Positions 1 to 12,700 of a stretch of DNA of 64,000 nt are shown in pieces (the first letter of the stretch is position 1; each line of letters begins with the position of its first letter). The notes under the pieces were generated by a model, which had not been told where the DNA came from, ran no database searches, and worked only from the letters and a program-made list of their open reading frames with translations. The stretch lies in the NCBI GenBank assembly GCA_963853835.1, contig OY970835.1:37088047-37152046 (forward strand), given 5' to 3'. Source of the stretch: Calendula officinalis (Eukaryota > Streptophyta > Magnoliopsida > Asterales > Asteraceae). The position numbers and the translations under genes were made by a program.

Positions 1-576
1 CAACCACCCGGGCCCCGAATGCCAGATGGCACCAGGGGGTTCTCCATGGGTCGGGGAAAGCCCATAACTGTTGCTATCAATAACAACATTTCATAATATG
101 TGATTGGTTGGATGAGGTAAAATATTGTGTTTTGAGTGATGGGAAATAGGAGGAAAATAGATTTATTAATTTTACTGTTTGTATTTTAAAGTAAGGATAA
201 GGATATATGATAATATTTTTTATACTGTTTTTTTAGATGTTGGTTGCTTCCCCATGTTTGTTAATGTGGATTGCAAGAAAAGACACGTGGGGGTAGGTTG
301 GTCAAATGTAAAACTGAAGTGAGGAAATAATATGGGGTTATCGTTGATGAAGATGTATTGCTAGTTGAGGTCTCTATTCGTCAACATGATTTTTAACTAC
401 TTTATTTGTTTCTCTTCATGCATGCATTATTTTCTGTGCATACACCATTTTTTTGGCAGACATCAGGAACATGTGGGTGTTGGAGTTCACATTTAGAAAT
501 TTCATCCATTGATTTTAGTTGGTGGTGGGTGCTGGGTTTTGGTAGTGAGTGATGGGTGGTGGTGGATAGTAGGTGC
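1..576. other. Intergenic, no gene seen
   Basis: I see no coding region here. The first 60 bases are GC-richer than the rest, which is AT-rich with GT-rich runs near 520-570. The right end is the 8-bp target site (gtaggtgc, 569-576) of the hAT-type element that follows. Confidence 0.5.
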
Positions 577-1728
577 TAGGGATGGCAATGGATTGTATAT
601 GGATCTGGTGATGCCATATCCACATCTATATCCATTTATATTTGCACCGTTCATATCCATATCCATTTAAAATTGTTTCATCCATATCCGTATCCATTGG
701 ATTAGAGCTAGGCCTGTAAACGAACCGAACAAACACGAACGGGCCTTCTTTGTGTTCGTTTGTTAAGGGAAAAATGTGTTAGTGAACGGTTCACGAACAC
801 TTATCGAACGGAATTTTGTGTTCATGTTCGTTTGTTAAGAAAATTTAGTGTTCACGAACGGTTCGTGAACGAGGGTACAAACAAAAACGAACACAAAACG
901 AACATAAACAAACACAAACGTACACGAAACAAACACAAACGAACATAAACAAATACAAACGAACATAAACAAACTCAAACGAACACTAACAAACCAACGT
1001 AAACAAACGAACACGAACGGATGTTCACGAACGTAAACGGACGAACGAGCCTTTGTTCGTGTTCGTTTGTTTAACTAAACGAACACAAAATCTTGTTCGT
1101 GTTCGTTTGTTTAGCTAAACGAACTAACATAAACGAACTCCTGCCGAACGGTTCGTTGAACGTTCGATTCGTTTACAGGCCTAATTAGAGCGGGTAAATG
1201 AACATCCGTTGGATTTCGAAAGAATTGTGATTCTTAAAGGATATACGATAATTTTATAGATAATTTACGATTTTTATTCTATACATACATAATTTCTTCA
1301 AAAAAAGATACAAATTAAAACATAACGATGAATATACATTCGATTCATAGAGCATTGTTAATTTGTAGTTAATCTTCAAATGTTGATAGATACAAAAAAG
1401 TATGACTTGATATAATTAAAAGCTTAGAGCATGACTTATAATGTTTATAAATTTAGTTATCTTTAATATTGTGTTATGTATTAAATTTTATAAATCCAGA
1501 AAATGTGTAGATATATATTCTTAATTATGTAAAATTATAATATAAAAAATTTAATTTCGGGTTAAGTGGATTCATCCATGGATTTAAAATCGGCATCCAT
1601 ATTCACTCCAATAAACATCCACATCCGCTCCACATACGATATTCACCCATTTAACTTCGTCCATATCCACCACCGACGGATCGGATCGGGTGGATGATCA
1701 TCGGGGCGGATGTTGATTGCCATCTCTA
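577..1728. mobile_element. Non-autonomous hAT-type element (outer copy)
   Basis: The ends are inverted repeats: tagggatggcaat at 577 and attgccatctcta ending at 1728. The direct repeat gtaggtgc lies at 569-576 and at 1729-1736. An 8-bp duplication with TAGGG-type ends is the hAT signature. The inside holds many 'catatccat' motifs and no transposase. A second hAT-type element sits inside it at 709-1183, so the original length was about 670 bp. Confidence 0.85.
709..1183. mobile_element. Nested non-autonomous hAT-type element, GAACA-rich
   Basis: Inverted ends taggcctgtaaacgaa (709) and ttcgtttacaggccta (to 1183) are flanked by perfect 8-bp duplications attagagc at 701-708 and 1184-1191. The interior is a degenerate array of cgaacacaaa-type units that can fold back on itself. 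No transposase is encoded. It inserted into the older element at 577-1728. Confidence 0.87.
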
Positions 1729-1803
1729 GTAGGTGCTAGTTGTGGTGGTGATGATAAATGGTACAAGTTACTAAGTACAAAATAAAATAATTATAAGCAA
1801 ATA

Positions 1804-2116
1804 CTTCCTCCGTATCAAAATAAGTGACACACTTTTCATTTTGGGGTGTATCAAAATAAGTGACACACTTTGAAAACTTTCCATATTTGGTAAATATAGT
1901 GGGACCCATACCCACTAACTATCTACTTTAATAAAGTGAAATTACTCTTATACCCTTACTTTTACTTTTAAAACTCATTAATATCACTTTATTCAAAGAA
2001 AGTGGGACCCATTCTCCACTAACTATGTACTTTAATATATTTTAACCTCTACTTTAATCTTTTGCCTCAAAAAACGTGTAAGCCAATTTGTTTCACTTAT
2101 TTTGATACGGAGGAAG
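1804..2116. mobile_element. Stowaway-type MITE
   Basis: Terminal inverted repeats begin cttcctccgt and end acggaggaag, with TA on each side (1802-1803 and 2117-2118). Length is 313 bp with no coding potential. The family (ends with a CTCCGT core plus 'aaaataagtg') recurs at 34866, 38691, 46287, 50470 and 58823. Confidence 0.85.
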
Positions 2117-3435
2117 TAAAATGTAAAAGAAGTCATTTTTTTTTTTGGCTAATGGACTAATGGTGATGTTGGATTAAAAAAAAAGGCAAGTTCATTTGGT
2201 AGCATGTTTTAAGTTTTGTTTTAACAAGACTAAGATGTATTGCAATTAGAAGCAATTTATCATTATATACCTTAATACAATAACCATACAGTTATCGTGC
2301 ACTATGAATAGTAATTTGGGTTTTGCTAAATTGCGCCGAAATATATTCTTTTTATTAATTGTAGGCGATATAATATTTATAAGCAGCTTGCCCAAGCTGG
2401 TAAGTGGCGTGACCTGTTGAACTAGAGGTCATGGTCTCGAGTTGTGATTGCCTAATTTTTCCTTTTGCCCTTCCAATTAAGTTTGTTGAAATTACATTTT
2501 ACTTCTCTAAACTTTAACTTTTCTTAAATTACAATTTAATGCCCTGAACTTTATTATTTGATGTCTAAATCTTTCCTCTAACTATTATCACTATAATAAT
2601 TTTTATTTATTAATATGATAAATATAATTAATATTTTTAATTTTTACTTATAGTTTTAATATTATTAGTTTTAGTTTCATGTTCGATTCAGTGAACTATC
2701 TTTTTTATCTCATATATTGTTCACATACATATTATCCACTATATCAAATATTTTGATATTACAATGACAAAATATATATGTAAAAGTGTAAATATAAAAT
2801 TATTATCTATAGGATTTAATACTTAATATTTATACGTTGTTAAGAAGAAATTTCATTACAAAAATTGTATTTTTTTTTTCATTATTCTCATCTCTGTATT
2901 ATAGAGTCAGAGTTATTTTGTTAACTTTTGATTTGTATAAGTACAAAAAATATAGAATGTGATATTTAAGATACATAAATTTAGAAGTTGTTCTTCAAGT
3001 ACATAAAACAAGTATGCTGATAAATGTTAGTAGTTTATGTCCGCAGCAAAGCGCGGATAACACTGTTTTTAATAAAGTGTAAATTTCTAGAAATTGGAAT
3101 CGAATAACAATATAATGTTTTTTTATTATTCTTTAAATTATCCATTTGTATGGCTTTGCAATCGTAGTTGACTTGACATGGACTTAATAGATGCACACGT
3201 TGGCCTGTGCCCCACTCCTGCAACATGAGTAGTAAATCAAATCGAACACTATCATCAAATATTTGGATGGCTCATCATGTGAAAATTGAAATAATTAGAC
3301 CAAATACAAGTTTCTTGATTAAAAATACCGGTTCACCGCCGGTTTAATCATTTGGTACAACTAAGCTCATAGTTAACTCATCCGGTTCGAAGCAGTTAAT
3401 AAATAACCTTATAATTTGATGGATTTAGCCCGATA
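2117..3435. other. AT-rich intergenic with possible tRNA-derived SINE
   Basis: No gene is visible. At about 2383-2450 there is a tRNA-like stretch with an A-box-like 'agctggtaagtgg' and a B-box-like 'ggtctcgagttgtgat' in + orientation, probably an old SINE head. At 3041-3058 'tccgc..gcgcgga' can form a hairpin of the kind seen at Helitron 3' ends, but no clear CTAG-T follows. The right edge is the 8-bp target site gcccgata (3428-3435). Confidence 0.35.
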
Positions 3436-3743
3436 TAGCGATGAGCGCGGTCCAAAAATTAAATCGAACCGAATCAAAACCGATACAACCGAACTGAAAA
3501 TGATGATTTTCAAAACCGAAACCGAACCGCTTAAATGTTTTCGGTTTCGGTTCGGTCCGGTTAGGTTCGTTTTTTAGCCTAAATGCTCATTTTATCCGAG
3601 GACACGAAATCGAAACCGAAACCGAAAATGATGAATTTTCAAAACCGAAACCAAACCAATCACATGTTTTCGATTTTGGTTCAGTTAAGTTACGGTCGGT
3701 TTTTAATTAAGTCCTAGTGTTTTAGTCTAAATGCTCGCTCCTA
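3436..3743. mobile_element. Non-autonomous hAT-type element, CCGAAACCG-rich
   Basis: The duplication gcccgata lies at 3428-3435 and 3744-3751. The ends tagcgatgagc and gctcgctccta are imperfect inverted repeats. The body is made of repeated ccgaaaccgaa and its complement. It belongs to the same broad group as 53545-54213 and the fragment at 59310-59575. Confidence 0.75.
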
Positions 3744-4100
3744 GCCCGATATACTTTATGTTTCCCGATCCAACAGACAAGTCCAATCCAAGTCTTAAAG
3801 CTTGTTTATAATATAATTTACAAAAAAAAGGATATAATTAAGAGAAAGATCAAAGTTAGTATTAGAAAGGATACAAAAAGAAAACCAAAAAGGAACCTCT
3901 TCTTTTTCTCCTCAAATTCCCAACCCCTCTCTATCTCTCCTTTCACACACAAACAGCATACAACAAATACCAAAAACAAAGAGATAATAATAAACCAAAA
4001 ACCTCATTCAACTCAAGCTCGCCAGAAAATCGGAACAAAATCCACACTCCGACTGGTCACCGGTGAAGCTAATCGCCGGTGGAAGAGTAATTGAACAAGA

Positions 4101-5680
4101 ATGACATCTACGAGGCTATTACTGTTGCCTCTTCTCGCTCCTAATACTGCTGCTACTATTTCTGCTTCTTCAACAAATTCATCTTCTTCGTTGTGTTTTA
4201 GGGTTTCTGGTTCGAAAATTTCATTCAATAGGAAGCCGGTAAAACCCTCACTTTTTCTATGAACCGTTGGTGGTTGATAATCGACGTCGTTTGAAATTGA
4301 TTTGTGTAATAAGTTTCAATTTGTTGGATTTCGAATGTTATTGTTGATTTTGTAATTTTCTGTGTGTTCTCCAAATTAGATCTTAAACAAATTCCTTAAC
4401 TTCTGCTGTAGAGTTCGTAATAGCTTTTTATCCAGTAATTTTCATTGAGGAATTTGGTACTAACCTATGGAAATACAATTTCCAAATGCTTGATCACATG
4501 ATCTCTCTAAAACTCATAAATCACATTTGAGAATTCAAGAAACAGTAATCAGACAATTTTATGGGCCATTTGGAAATTGAAGTCATATGATAAATATTTT
4601 ATTTGAATGCTCAGTTGGTTTTCACTGATAATTTACTACCAGGGCCCTCTGTTTTTATAGTGGCTTTGTGGTAAAAGAAGCCAAGGCATCATCTGTAGCT
4701 TAAAGATTGAAGATGGAAATGAAGTCAATTTGTTTGGTTCTGATGATGAATTTTCAACTCAAATTCCAACTCAAGCCCAAACAATTTCAGAAGGCTCAAA
4801 TGCACTTCTTGTTTCAGAATATAAACCTTCCCCTGATGTTGATTATATACAGGTTTTTGTTGTCTTTTTATTAATGATATTTTGTTATTGAGTATTTGGC
4901 AGTTTTTACTTTAACACTTAATTATCATGCTATATACATCTCAGGAATTACTAGCAATTCAGCAACAAGGGCCAAGAAATATCGGCTTTTTTGGGACCCG
5001 AAATATGGGATTCATGCATCAAGAGCTCATTGAGATTCTTAGTTATGCTATGGTCATAACGGTATATAAATCTCAAACTATGTTTACTTAATTGTTATAC
5101 TCCAGATATCTTAATAAGATATATTTTTTCTTGATACATTATTAATTTGCAGAAAAATCACATATATACATCAGGAGCTTCTGGAACTAATGCTGCTGTA
5201 ATTAGAGGTGCACTAAGAGCTGAAATGCCAGAACTGCTTACAGTTATATTGCCTCAAAGTTTGAAAAAACAACCTCCTGAGAGTCAGGAGTTACTTTCAA
5301 AAGTAAAAATTTAGTTACTTTCCCCCTAGTTATATAATTATCATTTTATAAATATAAAAAATTTGTTGGAAAATATGCAGGTAAAGAATGTGATTGAAAA
5401 ACCTCACAACGATCATCTCCCATTGATTGAAGCCAGCAGGTTTGTAACCCAACCCGTTCTGAAACGGGTTACCCAGCCCATTTGACCCGCCCATATCGGG
5501 CACAATTATGAAATAAAATGTTGAAATGAGAATGCATTTTGCAGGCTGTGTAACATGGATATCATATCACAAGTGCAACAAGTGATTTGCTTTGCATTCC
5601 ATGACAGCAGATTGCTTATGGAAACATGTCAAGAAGCAAAAAATCTAAGGAAAATTGTAACCTTATTTTACCTAGATTGA
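4101..5680 (+). CDS. Probable plastid DprA/LOG-like (SLOG) Rossmann-fold protein, 6 exons
   Basis: Exons are 4101-4238, 4661-4852, 4945-5061, 5153-5302, 5381-5439 and 5545-5680, all with GT-AG introns. Together they give 263 residues. The Ser/Thr-rich N-terminus (about 45 residues, no acids before the first intron) looks like a plastid or mitochondrial transit peptide. Residues 123-132 (IGFFGTRNMG) form a Rossmann nucleotide-binding turn, and residues 155-168 (TSGASGTNAAVIRG) match the second loop of the DprA/SLOG fold. In bacteria DprA loads RecA on single-stranded DNA, while LOG relatives act on nucleotides. The activity of plant members is not something I can state. The 3' half (residues 180-263) has no motif I recognise. 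The ATG at 4101 is the first after a pyrimidine-rich leader (3890-4090). A cytokinin riboside hydrolase is unlikely, because the LOG PGGxGTxxE motif is missing. Confidence 0.72.
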
Positions 5681-6704
5681 GGATACCTCATCAAATGCCA
5701 CCTCATCACACCACACTACTTATTTCTGCTGATTTTACTTTGCAATCAATATAGAGAAGTCAGTCCCTTTGCAAATTTGGTCGATAAAAACACTTGTTTA
5801 TCATCATTGTCATTATTATATTATTTATTTGTTATTGTTTTTAGACGAAGTAAACTACTGAAAGGTGTAGGGAATATACATTTCTGTGCATATATATTCT
5901 TGTTCATATACACACGTGTGCTGTTTCATTGTGCTTTCATATGCGTTGGCTGGTTTTGGTTTGATTTTTTTTTTTTTTAATGTTTGTGACAAAATGTTTA
6001 TTTTTTGGTTAATGACTCCGCATACCTTGTTTTGGTTTTGTGGATGTATTTTTGTAAAGACAACCCTTAAAGCTGTCGTTAACAAAACTGGGTATTCTAG
6101 CTACATTAATTCGATTTCAATGTATTGTTTTTGACCTTGTAATTTGTTTTCTCATCTTATCTTATGATGTCTTAACTGGATTCTTAATGGGATTTGTGAT
6201 TTTATTATAATTTTCGCTTCGTATCCTATAAACGAATGCAAATCATAACATTATCTTATGAGATTTAACACCAACTGGGTTTTAGATCATGAAAAGATAT
6301 TTTTCTTTATGCTACTGAAATTAGAATACAGAGATGAGTGCATGGTTAACGGGGATGTTTGTAAAAATGGTATTACACCATTTACTAATTTTACCATGAA
6401 GAATATAAAATAAATAGAAAATTAAATAAAAAACCTCGTATGTAAAAAAACATCACCATCAATTTTAGTTTAGTATTTGCATGGCATTGAGAGACCCTGG
6501 GCCGTGCGTGTAGCCACATTCTTCGTCTTTCACCATTTCACCCTAATTCCCTATCTCGACATTCAATTACTTTTCTCTTTCAATTTCAGTTGGAATTAAA
6601 ATTTCAATTTCAATTTCAATCCTTTAATTACTGTTAGTATTATCATCATTATCCATTTTAACATGAGGTGAAATCCGTTTTAATTCATTTCCACACATCG
6701 GAAA
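5681..6704. other. Intergenic: 3' flank of one gene, 5' leader of the next
   Basis: Short open frames at 5777-6134 overlap each other on both strands and show no domain, so I do not call them genes. The stretch 6500-6704 is pyrimidine-rich with ttcaattt repeats (6577-6620) and is the likely leader of the 5-phosphatase gene. No clear TATA box is placed. Confidence 0.45.
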
Positions 6705-9700
6705 ATGAGCCAGGGATTAGATGACGAAGACGCCTTATCTGCTCTGGCCACCGCTCCACCGCCGCTATCCACCTCCGCCAGCCGCAAATCACACGCCCAA
6801 CAACTCCGCACCAACACCGGCACCAACTTCAGGCGCCACATCAGCCCTCACCAGCTCCGGAAACACAGCCTCGATGAAGCCACCATAACCGCCGCATGCG
6901 ACGGTTTACGAAATCCTTATGATGAAGAAGACGATCACCTTTTCTGCCCCTACGCCACGTCAGACTCCCACACTCCAAATAATTTATTAAAAAACAGTTG
7001 CAGTCTCAATTACAGGAGTAGCGATACATCCTCCCCAGATCACCCGTTACCTGAGTTTTCAGGTAACGGGGGCGGATCTGGATTCTTTAAAGCACCATCC
7101 AGATCCGCGGTCCATCCCGGGCGCCCCATGGCGCTCGAGCTGAGACCACACCCGTTACGGGAAACTCAGGTCGGTAGATTTATCCGTACAATTGCTTGTA
7201 CGGAGACCCAGCTATGGGCGGGCCAGGAGTGCGGGGTTCGGTTTTGGAATTTTAGTGATGCGTTTGAGCCCGGGTTGGGGATCGGCGGCCGGGCTCGACG
7301 GGGCGATGAAGATGCCGCCCCGTTTTATGAGTCGGCGAATACACCGCCGACTACTTGTTTGATGGTTGATTGTGGGAGTAAATTGGTTTGGAGTGGGCAT
7401 AAAGATGGGAAAATTAAATCATGGAAAATGGATCAATTGCCTGTTGATGAAGCTCCTTTTAAAGAAGGTCTTTCATTTCAGGCTTACCAACGTGGCCCGG
7501 TTCTTTCTATGGTCACTTCTTCTTATGGTAATTCATTCATATTCATCAATCATGATTGATAATTATTGAGTTTTCCAGCTCTAGATAATATATCAGCTAA
7601 TACCAATTTTATTAAATAAAATATAATACAAGAAAGGAAAATAAGATTACAATTGTTGGTTGAGCTTAAAATAGATTCACCTCAGGATACAACAACCGAG
7701 TAATATTGGAGTCATATGTTTTGAATCATATGGTTTTTGCAGGTGATATATGGACAGGGTCGGAGAACGGGATGATAAAAGTGTGGCCATGGGAAGCGGT
7801 TGAAAAATCGCTCGCTTTATCACCCGAAGAGCGCCACATGGCGGCTTTGCTAGTGGAACGATCAAGTATCGACCTTAAAAGCCAAGCTACAATTAATGGC
7901 GTTTGTTATATATCTACTTCAGATGTCAAGTATTTGTTGTCGGATAATGTCAAGTCTAAAATATGGGCAGCTGGGTCTTGCTCTTTCTCATTGTGGTATG
8001 ATTTTCCTTTAATTATTATTATTTTTTTATTTTATTTTTTTTTTGAACAGCAGCCGGTTAGTAAGTTAGTGGTTCGAGCCTAGACAGTGACATCCACAGG
8101 GGGCAGTATGCCTTCCCTCGAACCTTCCACCTTTTTGTCCACGACGGGTCTTGAACCCATGACCAATAGGTCATGGGCAACACCTTAAATCCTCCTTAGA
8201 TACCACTAGGCTACAAGCCTTGGGTGATTTTCCTTTAATTATAATTAGTACTTTTGTAAAACTATTTATGATGACATATGGAAGCACCACATAACTATCT
8301 GGATTTGTGTTTTGAAACCGATTATCTTTAACTTTAAGTTTTGATAATCAACTTGTAATGTTTGGGTAAACAATTAATGCTTCCAGTTATCAATTTAATA
8401 ACCCATTTTATAACAACTGATTATCAGATTATTTAATATCATTTATATAACCATTTTCAAAACGAACATCCAAACTCCCACAGTCCCACTTAATATTCTA
8501 CCAAGCATGATCCTAAGTTACTCTAATAATTGGCGAACCTCAGGGATGCTCGAACACGAGAACTTTTAAAAGTTTACAATGTAGACGGGCAAATTGAGAA
8601 TCGAGTTGATGTACCTTCAGAAAAAGAAAAAGAACAACCCATAGAAGAAGAAGCTAGTGTAAAAGGCGGTTCCGGTTCCAAATCAAAAAAAGAAAAACCA
8701 CAAAGCGGTAGTTTTTTACAAAGATCACGGAACGCTTTAATAGGTGCCGCCGATGCGGTTAGAAGAGTTGCAACAAAAGGTACGGGTGCATTTGGAGCCG
8801 AAGATGCTAAAAAAACCGAAGCACTTATAGTTGCATATGATGGAATGATTTGGACCGGTTGTTCAAGCGGTGTGCTCGTGCAATGGGATGCTAATGGAAA
8901 TCGTTTGCATGAGTTTCATCACCATCATTGTGCGGTTTTATGTTTTTGTACTTACGGGCCACGGATATGGGTCGGGTATGTGAGTGGTATGGTTCAAGTG
9001 ATTGATCTTGAGGGGAATTTGATTGCGGGTTGGATTGCGCATAATGGGCCCGTTATAAAGATGGTGGTTGGGAATGGGTCGGTTTATAGTTTAGCTACAC
9101 ATGGTGGTATACGGGGGTGGTATATTTCATCACCCGGGCCTCTTGATCATATTTTGAGACCGGAATTGTCGAAAGGAGAAGAGATGTATAATACGGTTGA
9201 AACGGTTAAAATTATGGTTGGGACGTGGAATGTGGGCCAAGGAAAACCGTGTCAGGAAGCACTCATTTCGTGGGTCGGGTCGCAGGCTTCGGATGTTGAT
9301 ATATTAGTTGTCGGTTTGCAAGAGGTGGAAATGGGGGCCGGATTTCTTGCAATGTCGGCTGCAAAAGAAACCGTAAGATCTTTTGAGTTTCTTTTTTTGT
9401 TAATGTAACTGACTTTGGTCTGATTTCCATTTTAGGTTACCATCTTTATTAAAAAAAACCCCCTCAAACTTACAATTTATTTATTTTTTTAACAAAAACC
9501 CTTTGTTCAATTGTAGAAAAGTTTTGGCACTTCTCTAAATGATGTTTCAAGAAATACTAGAAATATAGAAAATGTGCTCAAAATTGGACATAAGAATAAA
9601 AGTTCATAGAATACAGAAAACCCGCATTTCAATTCAATAACTTAATTCCTGAAACCCAACTTTTATAGTTTTCAACTATATTAATTTCCAAAGATATAAA

Positions 9701-12700
9701 ACTCCTTTTGTATCCAATTGAAGCATCTTGAATTGATCACATAATCTTAGAGATAATTAACTGCATTTTGCACATATTGAAATGATGTGGAGTGCAGATA
9801 GGTGTTGAAGGGAGTACTAATGGACAATGGTGGCAAGATGCCATTGGGAAAGCCATGGGTGAAGGATCTAGTTTTGAACGTGTAGGATCTAGACAGCTGG
9901 CGGGCCTACTCATAGCTATTTGGTACTACTTCCACAAACACAGATTCATTCATACTCGATACAAACTCATCTTAAACGAAATTCTAACTTCTTGTACGCA
10001 TAAGGCTTCTATTTTGTATTTGTGCCAAAAAGGTTTTTCAAAACATTTCACCTTTTTGGTTCTTGCATTTGTTATATTATTTGTAATATGACTTTTTTAG
10101 GGTCAAAAAGAGTCTTAGAACACATGTAGGGGATCTTGATGTTGCAGCGGTTGCTTGTGGCTTGGGTCGTACTTTTGGTAATAAGGTATGCATATTTGTT
10201 CACTAAAACGTACTCCCTCCGTCCCACAAAAAAGTACCCATTTCTCATGGGCACAAGTCTTAAGAAAATAGTTAGTGGTGGGGTATTGCTATTACTTTTG
10301 ATTAAAATATAAGGTTTGATTGGAGAGAGAAATATAGTTATTGGATAGTTAGTGGTAGGGTCTTTGAAAATTATATTATTTTATTGAGTGGACCCCCATC
10401 AATTTGAGAAATGGGAACTTTTTTGTGGGACAAAAGTTTAGGGAGAAATGGGTACTTTTTTGTGGGACGGAGGGAGTATTACTTTTCATTAGGGATGCAA
10501 ACTTTCGGCCCGTTATGGATACATCATGAATTTTAAATCTAATGGGCCAAATAAAAAAATTGAAGGGAAAGGGTTAAATGAGCCGAAAATTGGCCAATTA
10601 TTTTTTAATGTATATATACTTTTTAGAATCAATGTATATTTTATTTTAAAAGTTAGATTGTTGTTGAAACAATATACTTTTTGTAGTCATATTCGACACA
10701 CTAAAACACATTTTTATATTTCTTTTTGGAAGAAGTGTTTTGAGTCTAAGAATATATACACGTTTCGACCGGTACTATAAAAGCACCCATTTTGACAAAA
10801 ATATATTTACCTATAAATTTCTTGTTTATTAGATTAAAAAAGGTGCTACAATTAGTGAATGATTATGTTTCATCGGTTTCTGATCAGGGTGGTGTAGGGT
10901 TGAGACTAAGAGTATATGACAGAATAATGTGCTTTGTAAACTGCCACCTGGCAGCACATTTGGAAGCAGTCAACAAACGGAATGCTGACTTTGACCACAT
11001 TTACAAAAACATCACATTCGGGCGATCGATCAACAATGCATCTGGTATGGCGCGATACCTGTTTTTGTGTTGCTCAATTGCCTTCACCACATATTTATTT
11101 TGGGTGCTTTATTCTTCTTCATATGCCTTGCTATGGTTGTTGTTCCTCCTTCTTTCAGCTGGTGTCTCTTCTACCGCGCAAATGCTTCGGCCTGCTACCG
11201 TAAGTATCTATATGTATAACATAATTATATCATTATATGTATCTATATATTTATATGTATCCCGTTCATATGTGATATTTGGTTCACATATGAATACATT
11301 CAATCTCAGTTTTTTATTTTTTGATAAATAAAAGGAAAATGCTAATATGCCTACTACATGTGTCTATTTCACATGCATACCAACATAAACATGACATTTG
11401 TAATCCACTAATTCTCTTTCCTAATAATGTATTAGCTAATTAGTTTTTCACATCGCCCAATCAAATTTTTAGGTATAATAGTACATTAACTAGGCATGTA
11501 TAGCAATGCTCTAAATAAAATTTTAAATGTTCTTGGATTCTATTAGTAAAAAGTGGTTACCTAAACTAAAAATTGGATTAAAGTAGGTTAGCTTTTATGC
11601 AATTAGCCCATTAAGATATAGGAATAGTTCATCAAATTTTCATTATGTGTTTTTATATATGAACAGTCGGTGGCTATCAATCCTGATGAGGGGAAGCCGG
11701 ATCTAGCGGAAGCAGATTTAGTTATCTTTTGCGGCGACTTCAATTACCGACTTTTTGGAATAACATACGATGAAGCACGGGACTTTGTTTCTCAAAGGAG
11801 TTTTGATTGGTTGAGACAGAAGGACCAGTTGAGAGCCGAAATGAAAGCCGGCAGAGTTTTTCAAGGAATGCGGGAAGCCCTCGTTAGATTCCCTCCAACT
11901 TACAAGTTTGAAAGAGGGAAACCAGGTTTAGGAGGTACGTTTACTAACAAATGGGTCAATTCAGATTACTTTTAACGGGTCAAATGAGCAAAATCAAAGT
12001 TTTTAGGTACAAGAAACACATATTGAATGGGTTAAAAGGGTTGAAAGTTGTACAAATTGTATTTTTGATTAATATAATCTTCTAAATCTTTTTATTCAAA
12101 AAAGTTCAACTTATTATATCAATCATATTCGATATATAAATTATTGGAGAAATGATATGGATCTTGTATGTAGGTAAGGCCAAACTTTTAAAAAGATATC
12201 TTATTATATTAATCATATTTGCCCGTTTTTACACTAACCCATTTTGACTCTTTACCCAACCTGCCAGACCTGCACATTTTGCCACCTCATCAAGTGAAAA
12301 GTTACCAAACTGATCTTTCTTTTTCAGGATACGATTCGGGGGAGAAAAAGCGCATTCCCGCATGGTGTGATAGAATATTATACCGAGACAATCGTTCTTC
12401 ACCAACATCAGAATGCGGTTTAGCATGTCCTGTTGTTGCTTCAATTTGGATGTAGGTCTCTTTAGTTAAATCACCCTTTTTTAACACCATATTCTATTAA
12501 TATAAAATCATTTGTCTTTCATAAAACAGGTATGAAGCTTGTATGGATGTACTAGAAAGTGATCATAAACCCGTTCGTGGCAAATTTGAAGTTCAAGTTG
12601 CTCATGTTGATAGATCAATAAGACGACAAGAATACGGCAAAATATTCATGTCTAATGAAAAAGTAAGATCCATACGTGAAGAATTACGTTGTGTTCCGGA

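Noticed and set aside
760..948. 62-codon open frame
   Set aside because: It lies in the gaacacaaa array of the nested hAT-type element, and its composition follows the repeat.
5777..6134. Overlapping open frames on both strands after the Rossmann-fold gene
   Set aside because: Phe/Tyr-rich translations of T-rich DNA with no domain; probably 3' UTR and intergenic.
10526..10780. 84-codon open frame in intron 5 of the 5-phosphatase gene
   Set aside because: Flanking exons join in frame without it, and the composition is that of AT-rich intron DNA.
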